Of a stretch of 64,000 bases of DNA, positions 33,270 through 45,450 are shown in pieces (position 1 is the stretch's first letter; each line of letters opens with the position of its first letter). The stretch lies in the NCBI RefSeq assembly GCF_964355755.1, contig NC_092680.1:5805001-5869000 (forward strand), read 5' to 3'. The notes below the pieces were generated by a model that worked only from the letters and a program-made list of their open reading frames with translations, had not been told where the DNA came from and did not search any database. Made by a program: the position numbers and the translations under genes. The stretch is from Antedon mediterranea (lineage: Eukaryota > Echinodermata > Crinoidea > Comatulida > Antedonidae).

Positions 33270-36200
33270 ATGGAATCAAAGCGGTTGAAAAGACCTTTTG
33301 ATGATGTTGATCGAGATGATGAGACTGAAGATGATGCAGGTGAAACGGATGAGTGGTGCCAAAAGTGGTTACCGGCCACATCATCTATGACATTACCAGT
33401 ACAACAAGAATTAGTGATATCTTCCAACAATCATCAGTCGTCTTCGGGTAATAATAGTAATATTGTTCTGCCTGACCTTTCATCATCATGGAGGGACTAA
33501 TTAGTCCTAAACCGAATTTCCTCAGTTTCCAGTTAAGCTTGAGGACAAATACAAATACCTTATTTATACAGTACCTTGTTTTCAACCAAAAAAGACATGT
33601 GCAGAACTTACTTTATTTCATCTCTTGCTGGTCCATGATGACTAATTAAGGCTCTTTTTAACATTTTATTTTCCTTCTCAGCATCATCTGAACATGAGCG
33701 TACTATAATCCACATTGATATGGATTGCTTTTATGCGCAAGTTGAGATGATCCTAAACCCAACACTCGGAGATAAGCCATTAGGTGAGAATTTATTTTCT
33801 ATATGGCGCATTTTACAAATAAAATACCAGTCAAATAAATTGTTTAAGAATTTAAAGATGTATTGTCCCCCAAAAACAGGAAAACGGATTAATAGAATTA
33901 GACTTTATTATTTCACATATAAAAAGACAAAAGAAACAGTTAATTTTAGCCAAAAACCATTGTCTTTAAATTACTTTCAGGTATATAATGGTTTTTTTTT
34001 AACCAGTTTTTGGTCAAAATGAATAACTATTAGGTGACATTAAAATGGCATATGCAACAAAACAGTTGAAAAAAAATTTTAGGGGGACAATTTATCTTTA
34101 AAATAACTTTTTTTTTAAACAGGAATTCAACAGAAAAATATTGTTGTGACTTGTAACTATGTTGCTAGGGAACAAGGAGTTGGTAAGTTAAGTTATGTGA
34201 AAGATGCTTTGAAGATTTGTCCCAAGTTGGTTCTTGTAAGTGGAGAAGATTTAACCAAATATAGAGAGATGTCTTATAAAGTTACAGGTAAGCAAATGAT
34301 TTATTTATTCAAATGTCTGCCAAAATGCAAGGAAAATCTAAACATCCGTGCTAGTTGGTTAACCCAAATTTAATTCAATTCAATCACTTTCTGAACATGT
34401 TGTAAACAAATATTTTTTTATTCCGAAAATAAAATAGATAAATATGGTAATATAAATTTGTATATAGAACTGTCTATCCAGGTAGATTTTCATCTTTGAA
34501 ATAAATGAGGCAATATTACTATAATAATATTATACAACCTCTATTCACGTCACAAAGGGGTATCCATAATAGAGTTTTCTATATGTATTTATAATGCACT
34601 TTATACAGTAACACCAAACCATAATCCATTTTAGTGTTAATTTTTATTTGAAAACATGTAATTATTTACATTATTGTGGTTTTATATTTTCAGATTATTT
34701 ACTCCAATTTTGCCCTCTTGTTGAACGGCTTGGTTTTGATGAAAACTTCATTGATGTTACAAATCTTGTCAAAGACCGACAAGCTTCAAATAAAACATAT
34801 GATGTCAAAGGTCATTCATATTTTGAAGATAAAGGTATGTTTGTTATTGTTACTTGTAGGGGCAGATGCAGGATTTTTTTAAACAGAGGAATGTATAAAC
34901 ATATGATATTTAATAGTCTGTTAAAATACCAAAAAGTTCCAGTTTATTTTAGCACCCCCTAGCACTACCTCCTCCTGGTTCTGATAGTTTTTTTACTATA
35001 AGTAAACAAGTAATATTATCTTCCTTTAGTTCCCAGAATGCATTGTTCTTGTGGTTGTTATGAAAGACTGGCCATTGGATCTCACATTGCATCTGAGATG
35101 AGAGCTGGGTTAAAAGAAAGTCTAGGTTTGACAAGCTGTGCTGGAATATCTCACAACAAACTTCTGTCAAAGTTAGTGGCTGGAACGCATAAACCTAATC
35201 AGCAGACAGTGCTCTTTCCACATCAAGTAGACACATTATTGCTTTCGTTGAAAAGTGTACAACAAATACCTGGTATGTTTTTGCTTAATGCTGATTCAAC
35301 AGAAAATATGATTGTAATTTTGTTGCTAGAGAATAAATTTGTTGAATTTGTTTAGGAATTGGAAGCAGTATGTCTAAGAGGTTAGCTGCAATGGGGATTG
35401 TCTCTATCCAACAGCTACGGACAGAAAACCTAAACTCCCTACAACTAGAGTTTGGAATTCAAGTGGCTACAACCATCCACAACTTAAGCCATGGGCGTGA
35501 TCCTTCTCCTGTCACCCAAACTGGACCTCCACAGGTACCGTTTGTCATTGTAATTTGTAAAAAAAACAATATTTATAAGTGTAATGGTAAGCTTAAAACA
35601 CTGATAATGGATAATGATAATAGAAAGAACCGAGTCAAACAAACTGACATGGCCAACTGATCGCTGATTTACAAAAAAATCTTATTATTATATAAAACAG
35701 TTTTTTTGGTAGCCATGTCTTGTATTAAAGAGTTTTAACATATGTATTAGTACTGTAATATTATTACTAGAAAAATTGTAGGATTTGATATTAACAAGTG
35801 CACAGTAATTATGTCAATTTTTAATTTGTTTTATCGTCAGTCATTAAGTGACGAGGATTCTTTCATAAAGTGCAACTCTGTCGAAGATGCTCGAAACCGA
35901 ACAAGAGAAATCCTCAGAAATCTTCTTCAAAGGTAAAATAAAAATATCTTATCAATCATTCCATAAATTAACACCTTGTGATTGTAAGTTCCCAATACTG
36001 GAAATTCCAATTGTTACAGGTTGAGAGAGGATGGTAGAGTCCCTCATACGCTACGTATTGCTGTCCGAAAATTCTCTAAACCAAAACAGTGGACAAGAGA
36101 AAGCCGGCAGTGTCCATTTCCAGATGGTGTTCTTCAAGATTCTGATTCAGGTAAATATTTTTATTCACAGCCACAATAGAACCCCTCATTTAAGACACCC

Positions 36201-37609
36201 CTATTTAGGGAAATTTTCCACTGAGTCAAATGAACAAGGGGAAATATTGTTTTAACACTACAGCCAACCCAATTCAGAACACATACCTATTTAAATAGGA
36301 AACTTTTTGAGTTCAAAAGGTGTCATCTCTCTTTTGTTGCTACTTGTTTTCTGGATGAATGTAGCTGCTGTTGTAATTCAGTACTAAGGGCAAGAGTCTT
36401 GTGATTTGCCATCCACTTTTTTAATAATAATAATAATGCGCTGCTCTCACAGCATTTATTAGGTCCAATAAAAACATATCATCGGAAATTCGTTTTTTGT
36501 ACACTATTTAAAAGAACAATAAATATATAGGAACATTATACACACTATACAAAATTGCACAAAAACGAGATACACAGCAAAACAGAACCAAATTATCTAG
36601 TAACGGTGTTGTTGAAAACTGTAATTGACTTAGGGATAAATGATTTGGAATAACGGGTTGTTCGCACACGGTGGGATTGAAGTCGGATTAATGATGTCAT
36701 TTATATAAAAATGTTTAACCAGATTTTATTTTGAGACTGAATTGACGGATTCTTATCCTTTTATTTTAAGATAAAGTCATCGAAAAGATTCTAGATGTTG
36801 CAATGAATTTATTTAGTAAGTTAGTGGAAATCTCAAAACCGTTTCATCTGACACTCATAAGTGTTTGCTTCACCAAATTAGAAGATCGTTCGAAGAAACC
36901 GTCAATAACTACATATTTTAAGAAATCTACAGACGGACCGGCTGCCAACCAGAAAATTGATATCTTAAAGACGCGATCAAAGAAACCTTCAATTGATACA
37001 TATTTCAAGAAGCCCATGCAGCAACATGATCCTGGCAAACATAGCAGAACATTTGAAATAAAAGACATTCAGAAGGTTAACAGTTTCTTTCAAAAAACTG
37101 AAGAAAACACAATGAAAAAGCAAAAGGTAAACCATAGCTCATCTGACAATTCTTCAAAAATCTCGGAGAACAGAAAACTGATTTCTGAACTCTTCTCTGG
37201 GCAGTCAATATCAAGTAAAGAACAAATTGTAGATAATTCTATACTTGACCTAGAATATAATTCCAAGAAAGCAATATTGGATGACAAAGAAATTAAATAT
37301 GTCGACACTAGCAAAACTTCAGAATGTCCATCATCTTCGAAATTTGAAAATAAAGATCAAGTCCAACATACTGCACGGCCAACAAAGATGGAAGATGAAA
37401 CAAACAATTCTCTTGACCTCGAATCAACACCTTCTGATTTCAATAATGATTTACCACCAAATGTTGATGTATCAGTTTTCAGCCAGTTACCCACTTCTGT
37501 ACAGAAAGAACTAATTGAGAACTGGAAACGAGAAAAGACAAAATTGCAAGTGAAACCAAGATCAAAGGAAGTAAAGAAAAGCATAAAGGAGTTCTTTACT
37601 ACAAAATAG
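33270..37609 (+). CDS. POLI: DNA polymerase iota
   Basis: Exons 33270-33447, 33682-33783, 34123-34287, 34694-34834, 35030-35272, 35356-35534, 35841-35932, 36020-36150, 36771-37609; about 689 residues (human 740). Y-family landmarks: IIHIDMDCFYAQVE (metal-binding Asp), YVAREQGV, LGFDENFIDVT (second carboxylate cluster), the LTSCAGISHNKLLSKLVAG and KPNQQTVLF fingers, IPGIGSSMSKRL helix-hairpin-helix, SLSDEDSF, and RESRQCPFP in the little-finger region. The C-terminus has two near-identical PIP-like motifs (KKPSITTYFKK, KKPSIDTYFKK), one ubiquitin-binding motif (DVSVFSQLPTSVQKELIENW) and a final KKSIKEFF. POLI bypasses lesions, inserting opposite damaged purines, and is recruited by PCNA and ubiquitin. 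The 268-residue last exon carries all recruitment motifs. Vertebrate POLI has two ubiquitin-binding motifs; I see one. Confidence 0.94.
36173..36335. mobile_element. decayed relative of the 6424-6585 element
   Basis: Starts near AATAGAACCCCTCATTTAAGAC. Its interior follows the 6424 copy (TTTTAACACTACAGCCAACCCAATTCAG, quoted in part: ACAGCCAACCCAATTCAG) and it loses the right terminus. POLI intron. Confidence 0.5.
36420..36700 (-). mobile_element. non-LTR retrotransposon 3'-end relic
   Basis: The minus strand reads ...RTTRYSKSFIPKSITVFNN, which resembles the extreme C-terminal end of LINE reverse-transcriptase polyproteins, followed by stops and a (AAT)n tract. No intact ORF. Confidence 0.4.
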
Positions 37610-38456
37610 ACACATTATTTACATTTACTCACAAACAAATGTATCTTTTGTTTCATTTTAATGGAAATAGATGAATGTATAAACTTTTAAATAATAATTT
37701 GAATTATACGTAAATTATAATTGAATGTAATTATTCTTTATGAAACATCACCATAAATGGTTCTACTGATTGGTTCCACTATTGCAGCGTAGTTTCCTCT
37801 ACTGCAGCGTGGTTTCCTCTACTGCAGCATAGTTTCCTCTACTGCAGCATAGTTTCCTCTACTGCAGCATAGTTTCCTCTACTGCAGCATAGTTTCCTCT
37901 ACTGCAGCATGGTTTCCACTACTCCAGCATACAGTAGTTGCTAGTGATGCATCTGGTTCTGTAGCTTTGAAAGTGTCCATTTCATCATGAGTATGTTGTC
38001 CAGAGTCCCAACAAGTTTAGCAGTATCCAGGCACCCATTGACTCACATAGAATGTATCAGTGTATACTAATACTGTACACGTACTAACCCACCATGATTA
38101 GGAGCAGTTTGTAGTATCCAACAATTTTGTTTTGTTCCCGTTACCACAATCTCCCCCTTGTAAAATTACATTCTTCAACGTACCTACTAGGATTTCTTAC
38201 TACAGTACTCTACCTGACCTAACCTCGTGTTCCAACACCTGCCCTCAACGCCCACTCTTGTTCCCGTTACCACACAGTTCCCGCTCAAATTATCAATGCA
38301 ATGTTTTTCTACTGTTTTCAGTCAATATGAAACAATTCCAGGATTTCACATTAGAATGTATCAGTGTTCATTACATTATGTACAGCTTTTCCTATTCATT
38401 TACTGTAATTATGGCAGCAGTTCTATTTTAACAGTTCAAAGTTCAAGTTTCACTGT
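37610..38456. other. POLI/ANAPC11 convergent intergenic region
   Basis: 3' UTR sequence of both convergent genes with a 20-bp minisatellite at 37777-37930. No exon is recognised in the open frames here. Confidence 0.5.
37777..37930. repeat. 20-bp minisatellite, about 7.5 copies
   Basis: Unit ACTGCAGCATAGTTTCCTCT, nearly identical from copy to copy (G/A variation at two sites), just after the POLI stop codon. Confidence 0.92.
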
Positions 38457-41400
38457 TCATTCTTTAAACTTCCATTCCTGGCGACACATTGGACATTGTT
38501 GATGTACTTGCTGGGATTGTAGCCACTTTAAAATACAGTGCATATGAAATACATGCGAACACTGTCCCCAAACTGAAATAAACAAAAATTGTTATAACAA
38601 AATTATTAATATACAGTGTGTATAAATACAGTAGATATCCAACTTTTGGAAACTTTTTTGGCAAAATATATTTTACAGTTCACTTTTGCTAACTCCCATC
38701 AATGGGACATTCCTATTAAGGTGACAATTTGTTCAGTCCCTTGTTATATAAGTTCCCTGTATTACCATCATTTTAATGCATTGTTGGTATGCATGCTTTG
38801 TTTTTTTCTCTATATTATAGAGGACCAACTTTGGTAAGAGAGTTTGGAATATCATGACAGTAGAACTCCTCCTGGGGAAACACAACTACACAAACAAATA
38901 TATAACTAACTGCACCTTTATTGGCCAAACTAAAAATAACATGTAATGCAGACACAAGTATACATAACAATTATTATATAATTGTGTGAATAAATAACAC
39001 AGTGATATGTATTAGATGGTTCTAATTTAAAGAAGAGAAGTTGGTTCAACATTTGTCAGTACATTCAAACACATTATATATTTGTACATAGTTTAAATAA
39101 CGGTAAATAAATAAAAAGTGTTTAGAAAAATAAGTGCTGATCTTTCTTTTTGATATACAGTAATAAGTAACCATTATTTGGATCATAATTCTATAAAAAA
39201 AGATGGAAGAAATTTACTTTTACAAAACCAGGAGTTATCACTTACAAGTAAAGTATTAATATTATATTTGATATCGCAGAAATATGATAACTCTTAATCG
39301 CAAAGTTTGCCTTATGCAATATAAAAAGCACCATTTGAAGTTTTGAAGATTTTCCACTCACACGAAAATTTAAAAAACTAAAAACTATTTGTAATGTATA
39401 AATATATGTATAAACAAATTAAGAAATTTACCAATAAATATTACTTTCATTCAATGACACGACACAGAAGACTCATTAGTTAGCAATACAGTACAGATTA
39501 TTGTAAATACTCATTAAAAACAGTATAAAAATGTGTGATATCATAATAAAAGCACCTATATTCACAACGATTGCAAAACTGTAAAATAATAGCATGTGAT
39601 TCTAAATTTGTGCATTTTACAATTAATATATATTTTTTTTAATTAAATAGTAACAATTTAAAGTACAGTAACTGATTTAAGATTTAAGCCATGATTGAAT
39701 CATGGCTAATTGCCTCTGGTTATTTGGAATCAGTTTTATACTATGTTTAAACATGATGAGTGCATTCACTGTGTGAACTTGCCATTGTTTCTGGCTTTCA
39801 CACCAGTTCCCACCCTTTCCACTTATATTCCAAGTTTCCTGGACTTTCTGCATTCTCACTCCTGAGGACTATCAAAGCATATTGAACGAAACGTTGAGAA
39901 ACTCAACAGTTCTTTTTAGAACTAATACACGTGGTGTACCGCAAACTTTATATGTTTCATACTGTAGAGGGCTATAATATAACCTTTGAAACATAGTGAA
40001 CTAAATTATGCTGAATAAACGCATTTTGATTTTAGAACTTTGGTGAGCACATTTAATAGGTATTCTTTTTCAACATTCACTATATATTCAAACTAGAAAA
40101 ACTGTAAAAACATGAATAGCACACATTCAGTAAAAAGCCAATTCTTGAATCAGCATACAATTTCACACAATGATTTAGCGGCGGCAATGAGCGCATACTG
40201 GCTAAACCTAGGGGGCCCAGAACTCGAGAGCATAAGCAGCCCTAAAGCGTGGTTCTCACCAGCGACGCAACACAAGGACGTAATACAACGCAAGTGAATT
40301 GACCAATCACAAGCGATGGCTTATTCGCTTGTAATTGCTGTCTATAACTTCGCTTGTCATTGGTTGAAACGCTTGCGTTGCGTTTACGTCCTTGCGCTAC
40401 GTTCTAGTGGGAACCAAGCTTTAAGCTCCTTAGAAATAATAAACCCTTTGCCCTGTATGTTATGCCACTGAAATTGAGTTACATAATACCAACTTATACA
40501 AATTTGGGAATGTATTCAACGCAAAACTGAGTATCATAGCAACACAGGCATGCCAGACGGTGTACTGACAACATACCGAACCATTTACAGATTAAGAAGA
40601 ATACATCACTGATCACAAAATTACTATATAAAAACTGAATTAGTAAACAATCTATATATTGGTGTTGAAAATTCAACGCAAGTCTTTAGAGCAGTGAGAA
40701 ATAACGGCAGATTCAACTTTAAGAAAGGAGTCATATTGTTCATTTCCAATATGATCCAAATAACGCCTGACAGTTGCAAGAGCAATCAAAGCTTCTGTTG
40801 AAGTTGGAACGTCTGAGGGTTCGATTCTTCTTTGCTTTCTCCTCTGTGGAGGCCTTTGTGCCCTTGGCTCAACAAAGTCATTGTTTACATTTTGTGCTGG
40901 GGTGCTTGAAACACAAACATAGTCACCCTGGCCAGTTGATGTACCTGGTTGAAACTCTGAAGAAGACCCTTTCAACTGATAAGCAGACTTTTTGGAAACT
41001 TGTTTTCTCTTTGATAAATTACTGTTACCATAGTAGTCATTGAGTCCATCAGAGGCATCACTTTCTAAAATATCTTCACCAGAAGCAGGTTCAAAATGGA
41101 CACCATCATAATCTGTAAATTGGCGAGGTATGATTTGCCTTTTGCTCCTTCTAAATTGTTGGATTTCTCTGCTAGACTCTCCGTCTGAGTTGGCAACAAG
41201 ATCAACAAACTCATCATCTTCATCATGCAAGGGACCATCTACCGGTATTGAAGGATCATTATTTGTATTGTTCATTTCATCTTCACCAATCACAACTGGA
41301 GCAATGTTGTCATCTATGGAAACATAGCTAGAAAACTCATCAATTGTCATTCCTTCTGGAGGTGGATCATCTTCATTGGTTGTCCACATATTGTCTTCTG

Positions 41401-43937
41401 CACTATTCTTTAAGCCAGCTTTGGCAAAAGCTTCCTGAATAATCTGTTGATTTACATTCTTCCAGGCATTATGAATCATATGTGCAGAATCTAGAAGATC
41501 AACATCATATGCAATAGCTTGACTAATAGCTTTTGAAAATATATCCCCTTCACTCTTAGCAGACAGTAAGATCCTTTCTACAATTTGCCTCCTATAGCAT
41601 TTCTTAAACAGAGATGTGATTCCATGATCAAGCGGCTGTACAACATTCTTTGATTGTGGAAGTATTACCAAATTAATATTCGTCAGTGAAACATTGACAG
41701 AAGATGCAGCAGTGAGCTGAACAATCAACGCAACTTTTCTATTCTCTTTTGATAATGCTTCATCAAATCTCTGCACCCATTCGGTAAAGATACCAGGAGA
41801 CATACATGTGTCTTCGCTACTAACATAAGTAACTGGTATATTATTAATACCTTTAAAACAATCACGTGACCCTTCATCCTGTCCAATAACCCACACTTCT
41901 GATTTGTCAGATCCAGTCATATTAGTTGCCATAACAACTGATATAATATCCCATGGGTTCTTTTCAGTCATTGTGGCTTCATACTTGAAGCCAGAAAGTT
42001 TCTGTGGTAAGGCACGATAGTACAGTGCTACTGTGCCAATGTTATAAATATCATTCGTGTCATATTTTAATAACAATGATCGCATTGTGGCTGTATGTTT
42101 AGCAGTGGAAGTGTCTTTTGTTGTGGAATTGGAATACATTCCTTGTGCTAGATCTTGATAATGTGTTATTGGAGAGATGTTGGTATTTGTATCATTCATT
42201 AATGACTGATTGGATTGGTGACTTGAAGCATCAGCATTGTTATACTCTAGTGTGTCGTCCAATGGCATTTTCATTAGGTTAACTTTATTAACTGTTGCCC
42301 AATTCTGTAACCAAAACCGAGAAGGTTTAAAATCAAGCCTGCCAATGTTTTTCGCGATTACACAAGCTTGTTTCATCAACGTATCTCTAGAAGGAGGCTT
42401 TTTCTCACATGATGTGTCGTTTATCCAAGCAAGAAGAGCTTCTTCGACATCCTGGTACCTCCTGCGTCGGATTTTCTTCTGGTCAGGATTTTTGTTATTT
42501 TTCCATGCTGCTAATAATGTCTTTTTCTGTTTTGCAATGCGAAAAATTTGTAACTTAGAAATTCCAAATAGATCTGCGATTTCTTTGGCTGAACGATTGT
42601 GCTCCAATGCTTCAATAATCTCAAGCTTCTGCTTAACTGTCAAAATCTTTCTTCTTTTAACAACCACCAATCCTTGGAAATGGCTCTTTTTTCTAGTTGC
42701 CATCACTATATAACTTCTTTATTGGTTCTTTCTCGTCATTCTACAGAACTGTAAAGACAAAATGTGAATTAACTTGTACTTGCACAGCAAATAACTTCCA
42801 TAAGATTAAGATCAATCTTCCATAAAGTTTTTTTCATTTCAAATCAGCTTGATGGTTCTTTAGTTTTACGTCTATACATGCGAGATCTATGAAGTTACTG
42901 TGTACCTGTATCAATGTATTGTATTTCTTTGAGACACCTTTTAGTTAGTGAATGAATGAATTGACAAGAACTGAGATTGAAATTCTGTATGTAATAATTT
43001 AAATAAAAAATCCAACCAAACAACATAATTCATCTAATTACTTTCACAAATTGTAGAACTTTTTACCTAATAATCAAGTCAAGTCAATTTCCTTTGGATT
43101 TCTGTTGTAAAATTTACTAATTTCACAGTTAGTAGTACAGACTCAATCGAGAGAATGACATTGATGTTGCACAATCAAAGTTCTACCAATGATCTGGGCT
43201 TAAACATTTATAGCACAATGAAGGTTTCAAGTTCATGGTTAGTCCATGGTGTTTTTGATTACCTACTATAGTTAGGATAAAGACATGCTTAGTGTATTCT
43301 AAAAAAATGTCCTCATTGCCGTGCACTATTTTAATGGTAGTCATCACCCCACTCTTACAATGGTAGAGTCCATTATTGGTTATTGTCCCAGGTGGTTAAT
43401 GTCCTTGAAGTTTACTTTTTCCCTTCCTACTCCTGCGTTCCATAACGCTTCCTATAATTCAGAATATACCTACCTAGGGGACAATCATCTCCTGGCATCT
43501 TACAGTCCGGACAGCATCCATCAAATGGCATTCGACAGATACCACAGTTGTCATCGTTTGCCACCCATCGCCATGTTGCAACTCCTGTCCAACTGACATA
43601 AAAAAATAAATTTTGATAACATAAATTTATATACAAATATTTTTTTAATGCAATCATAGAGATATTATAGATTTCTATGGTGCAAATACATATGCCTACC
43701 AGATAAATCAATACAAAACTGACTTTTCTGATTGACAGTTCAAAAACTCATTTGTATCTATTCAACTCTCTGAATCATGAATGAATGCCATTCTCATCCT
43801 CAAATTACTGCTATAATTTTATCAAATCAACATATTTATTTCTAATATTTTTAAATTGAAAATTATAAATAAAATGTTATTTTAAATTTATAAAATAATT
43901 ATTTAAAATAGACTTACCCTTTAATTAGAGTAAACAT
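38457..43937 (-). CDS. ANAPC11: anaphase-promoting complex subunit 11
   Basis: Minus-strand exons 43937-43918, 43592-43474 and 38572-38457 give 84 residues, the same length as human APC11. The RING-H2 ligands are all readable: NCGICR, CCPDCK, DDCPL, GQCSH, FHMHC and CPMC. The C-terminus RQEWKFKE is the family end. APC11 is the catalytic RING subunit that, with APC2 and an E2, ubiquitinates mitotic cyclins and securin. The first exon (MFTLIKG) was chosen by phase and because it puts Trp at residue 8 as in the human protein; its sequence otherwise differs from the usual MKVKIKC start, so this exon is less certain. The 4.9-kb last intron contains the pogo-derived gene in the same orientation. 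Confidence 0.9.
38573..40672. other. ANAPC11 intron, distal part
   Basis: AT-rich and without exons. It contains a copy of the GAAACGTTGAGAA repeat (39862-39950), part of a GGGCCC/TTATGCCACTG repeat, and a MITE nested inside it (40243-40423). Confidence 0.5.
40243..40423. mobile_element. MITE, TAAAGC-TGGTTC(C/T)CAC ends
   Basis: TIRs TAAAGCGTGGTTCTCACCAG and CTAGTGGGAACCAAGCTTTA flank ACGCAAG/CTTGCGT arms. Relatives are at 47357-47494 (GGTTGGTTCCCAC/GTGGGAACCAACC) and as a fragment at 5515-5605. It is inserted in an older GGGCCC repeat. Confidence 0.7.
40673..42706 (-). CDS. pogo/Tigger-derived (CENPB/JRK-like) protein with degenerate DDE triad
   Basis: One uninterrupted 677-codon ORF, ATG at 42706, nested in an ANAPC11 intron. 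Residues about 18-66 form a Psq/CENP-B N-type HTH ([13 protein letters not shown]...[12 protein letters not shown]). Residues about 78-147 are the Tc5/CENP-B HTH. Residues 210-430 are the DDE_1 region, with [42 protein letters not shown] and AWKNV in family order. The first catalytic Asp (family YNADETG) is replaced in YNIGTVAL (221-228) and the second (family LDNCPAH) in IVQLTAAS (328-335); only Asp360 of QPLD remains. An acidic stretch (about 440-510) and a basic, low-complexity tail follow, ending with the family-like [13 protein letters not shown]. No terminal inverted repeats were found near it. An open frame with a lost active site suggests a domesticated DNA-binding protein; a recently dead transposon is the alternative. 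Confidence 0.85.
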   Translation of the reverse strand: MMATRKKSHFQGLVVVKRRKILTVKQKLEIIEALEHNRSAKEIADLFGISKLQIFRIAKQKKTLLAAWKNNKNPDQKKIRRRRYQDVEEALLAWINDTSCEKKPPSRDTLMKQACVIAKNIGRLDFKPSRFWLQNWATVNKVNLMKMPLDDTLEYNNADASSHQSNQSLMNDTNTNISPITHYQDLAQGMYSNSTTKDTSTAKHTATMRSLLLKYDTNDIYNIGTVALYYRALPQKLSGFKYEATMTEKNPWDIISVVMATNMTGSDKSEVWVIGQDEGSRDCFKGINNIPVTYVSSEDTCMSPGIFTEWVQRFDEALSKENRKVALIVQLTAASSVNVSLTNINLVILPQSKNVVQPLDHGITSLFKKCYRRQIVERILLSAKSEGDIFSKAISQAIAYDVDLLDSAHMIHNAWKNVNQQIIQEAFAKAGLKNSAEDNMWTTNEDDPPPEGMTIDEFSSYVSIDDNIAPVVIGEDEMNNTNNDPSIPVDGPLHDEDDEFVDLVANSDGESSREIQQFRRSKRQIIPRQFTDYDGVHFEPASGEDILESDASDGLNDYYGNSNLSKRKQVSKKSAYQLKGSSSEFQPGTSTGQGDYVCVSSTPAQNVNNDFVEPRAQRPPQRRKQRRIEPSDVPTSTEALIALATVRRYLDHIGNEQYDSFLKVESAVISHCSKDLR

Positions 43938-45446
43938 CAGAAAACAAAACACAAGTTCAAAGTTGGGAGACATATGAAAGAGAAAAAACAACTCATTAAC
44001 CTCAAATAGGCCTAGTCATAATAAATACTACAGTATACGGCTAGGCCTCTATTAGCATAGAACACTGGACTCACAAGTGCCCCTCCGCTCCGCTCCGCCA
44101 GTGAAAAGTGGTGAAGCAAAAACAATAAAATCACATTCATGAAAGTCTCTAGGCCTAGCTCAACTTTTTATGACTGCTTGTTGCATATCATTTCGATTGT
44201 TATACTAAGATTTATTGGATTCTATTGAACAAAGAATTTCTTAGCTAAGCATACACTAACTTTTTACAGTAACTTTCATTCCCAAGAAGTGTACAAAATA
44301 ACACAATTTCTACAAGAAAATCTTGAAAATGAACACTTCACGCACAGGAGGAGAGTGCCTAAAACCAAAGAACTTATAACACAAGAATCTCCTGTTCTTC
44401 AATTTGCATTCAAAACACAGTATCGGAAGTACAGGGTTAAAAGGTCAAACTGGGCGACGCCATTTCACAGCATGGAGCAGCGCCCCCTCCAAACTAGGAA
44501 GTCAATTACTCTACCCCCTAGAGAGTATTAGCAGAACCCCTCTATGATTTTGACTTTCTAATTTGATGCGGGCGCCCTACTCCTCAGTCAATTACTCTAT
44601 CCCCCCTAGAGCATTAGCAGATCCCCTCTATGATTTTGACTTTCTAATTTGATGCGGGCGCCCTACTCCATGGCTCACAATGGCTCCACCCATAGCTTTA
44701 TTCTATCCCACAATGCCTTTCGAAATTGTTACGCGCTTCGGACGAACAGGAGATTCTTGTGTTATAAGTTCTTTGCTAAAACAGTGGAAATGCCTAAAAA
44801 GGAAAATGTACCGGTTCAGTAAAATATTTTTTTTAATGGTGTACAAACGAGCGATCAATTAAATATCATTCCACATATTATTGAATGCTCAATTTTGATC
44901 ATTGTATTTGCCTTTTCTCACCAAAATTATATATAATAATTTTTTTGTTAACAAAACAAATTAGGAAAACAATGTAATTACTTTTAAAATTAATTGTATG
45001 TATTTTAATTATTATATTAACAATTTGAATATATTTCTATTTTAAATAAATTTGAATTTGTGGAAAAGCCTACAAGAAAATGTCAGCCTCCTGCTGCTCG
45101 CGGTGTTCGTGATGGCGCGTGTATGTAAACAACAACTTTTGTAAACATTTCTCAAGAGACTGGTATAAAACAAGTTCATTTATTGTGAATAATGATAATT
45201 TCTAGTAGGAAATGCTAATGCTATCGAATATATATTATTATTACTCTATTTAAAATTCCTAGCCTAGGCCTAGGCCTAGGCTAGCCTAGTAGGCCTAAAA
45301 CTAGCCTAGCCTAGCCCTAGCTAGCTAGGCTCTCTAGCCTACCTAGTAGGCCCAACATTAACAATCAAATAAATAGAATAGCATGCATGATCCGATTGCG
45401 AGGCATAATTTAATTGGGCCAGCAGGGTGATCAGGGCCAGGGTAGG
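43938..45446. other. intergenic, between ANAPC11 and the fold-back element
   Basis: Contains an 88-bp tandem duplication (44501-44674) and a CTAGGCCT block at 45255-45350. An 80-codon plus-strand frame at 44289 shows no family resemblance. The rest is AT-rich and featureless. Confidence 0.45.
44501..44674. repeat. tandem duplication, two units of about 88 bp
   Basis: Each unit has GTCAATTACTCTA(C/T)CCCC, GAGTATTAGCAGA or GAGCATTAGCAGA, CCCCTCTATGATTTTGACTT and GATGCGGGCGCCCTACTCC. Confidence 0.88.
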
Positions 45447-45450
45447 CTAG

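Noticed and set aside
38132-38502. Overlapping 91- and 99-codon plus-strand frames near the ANAPC11 last exon
   Set aside because: Partly antisense to the ANAPC11 terminal exon and otherwise without family features.
44289-44531. 80-codon plus-strand open frame beginning MYKITQFLQENLENEH
   Set aside because: Some protein-like character, but no family resemblance, no clear splice context, and its end runs into the 88-bp tandem duplication.
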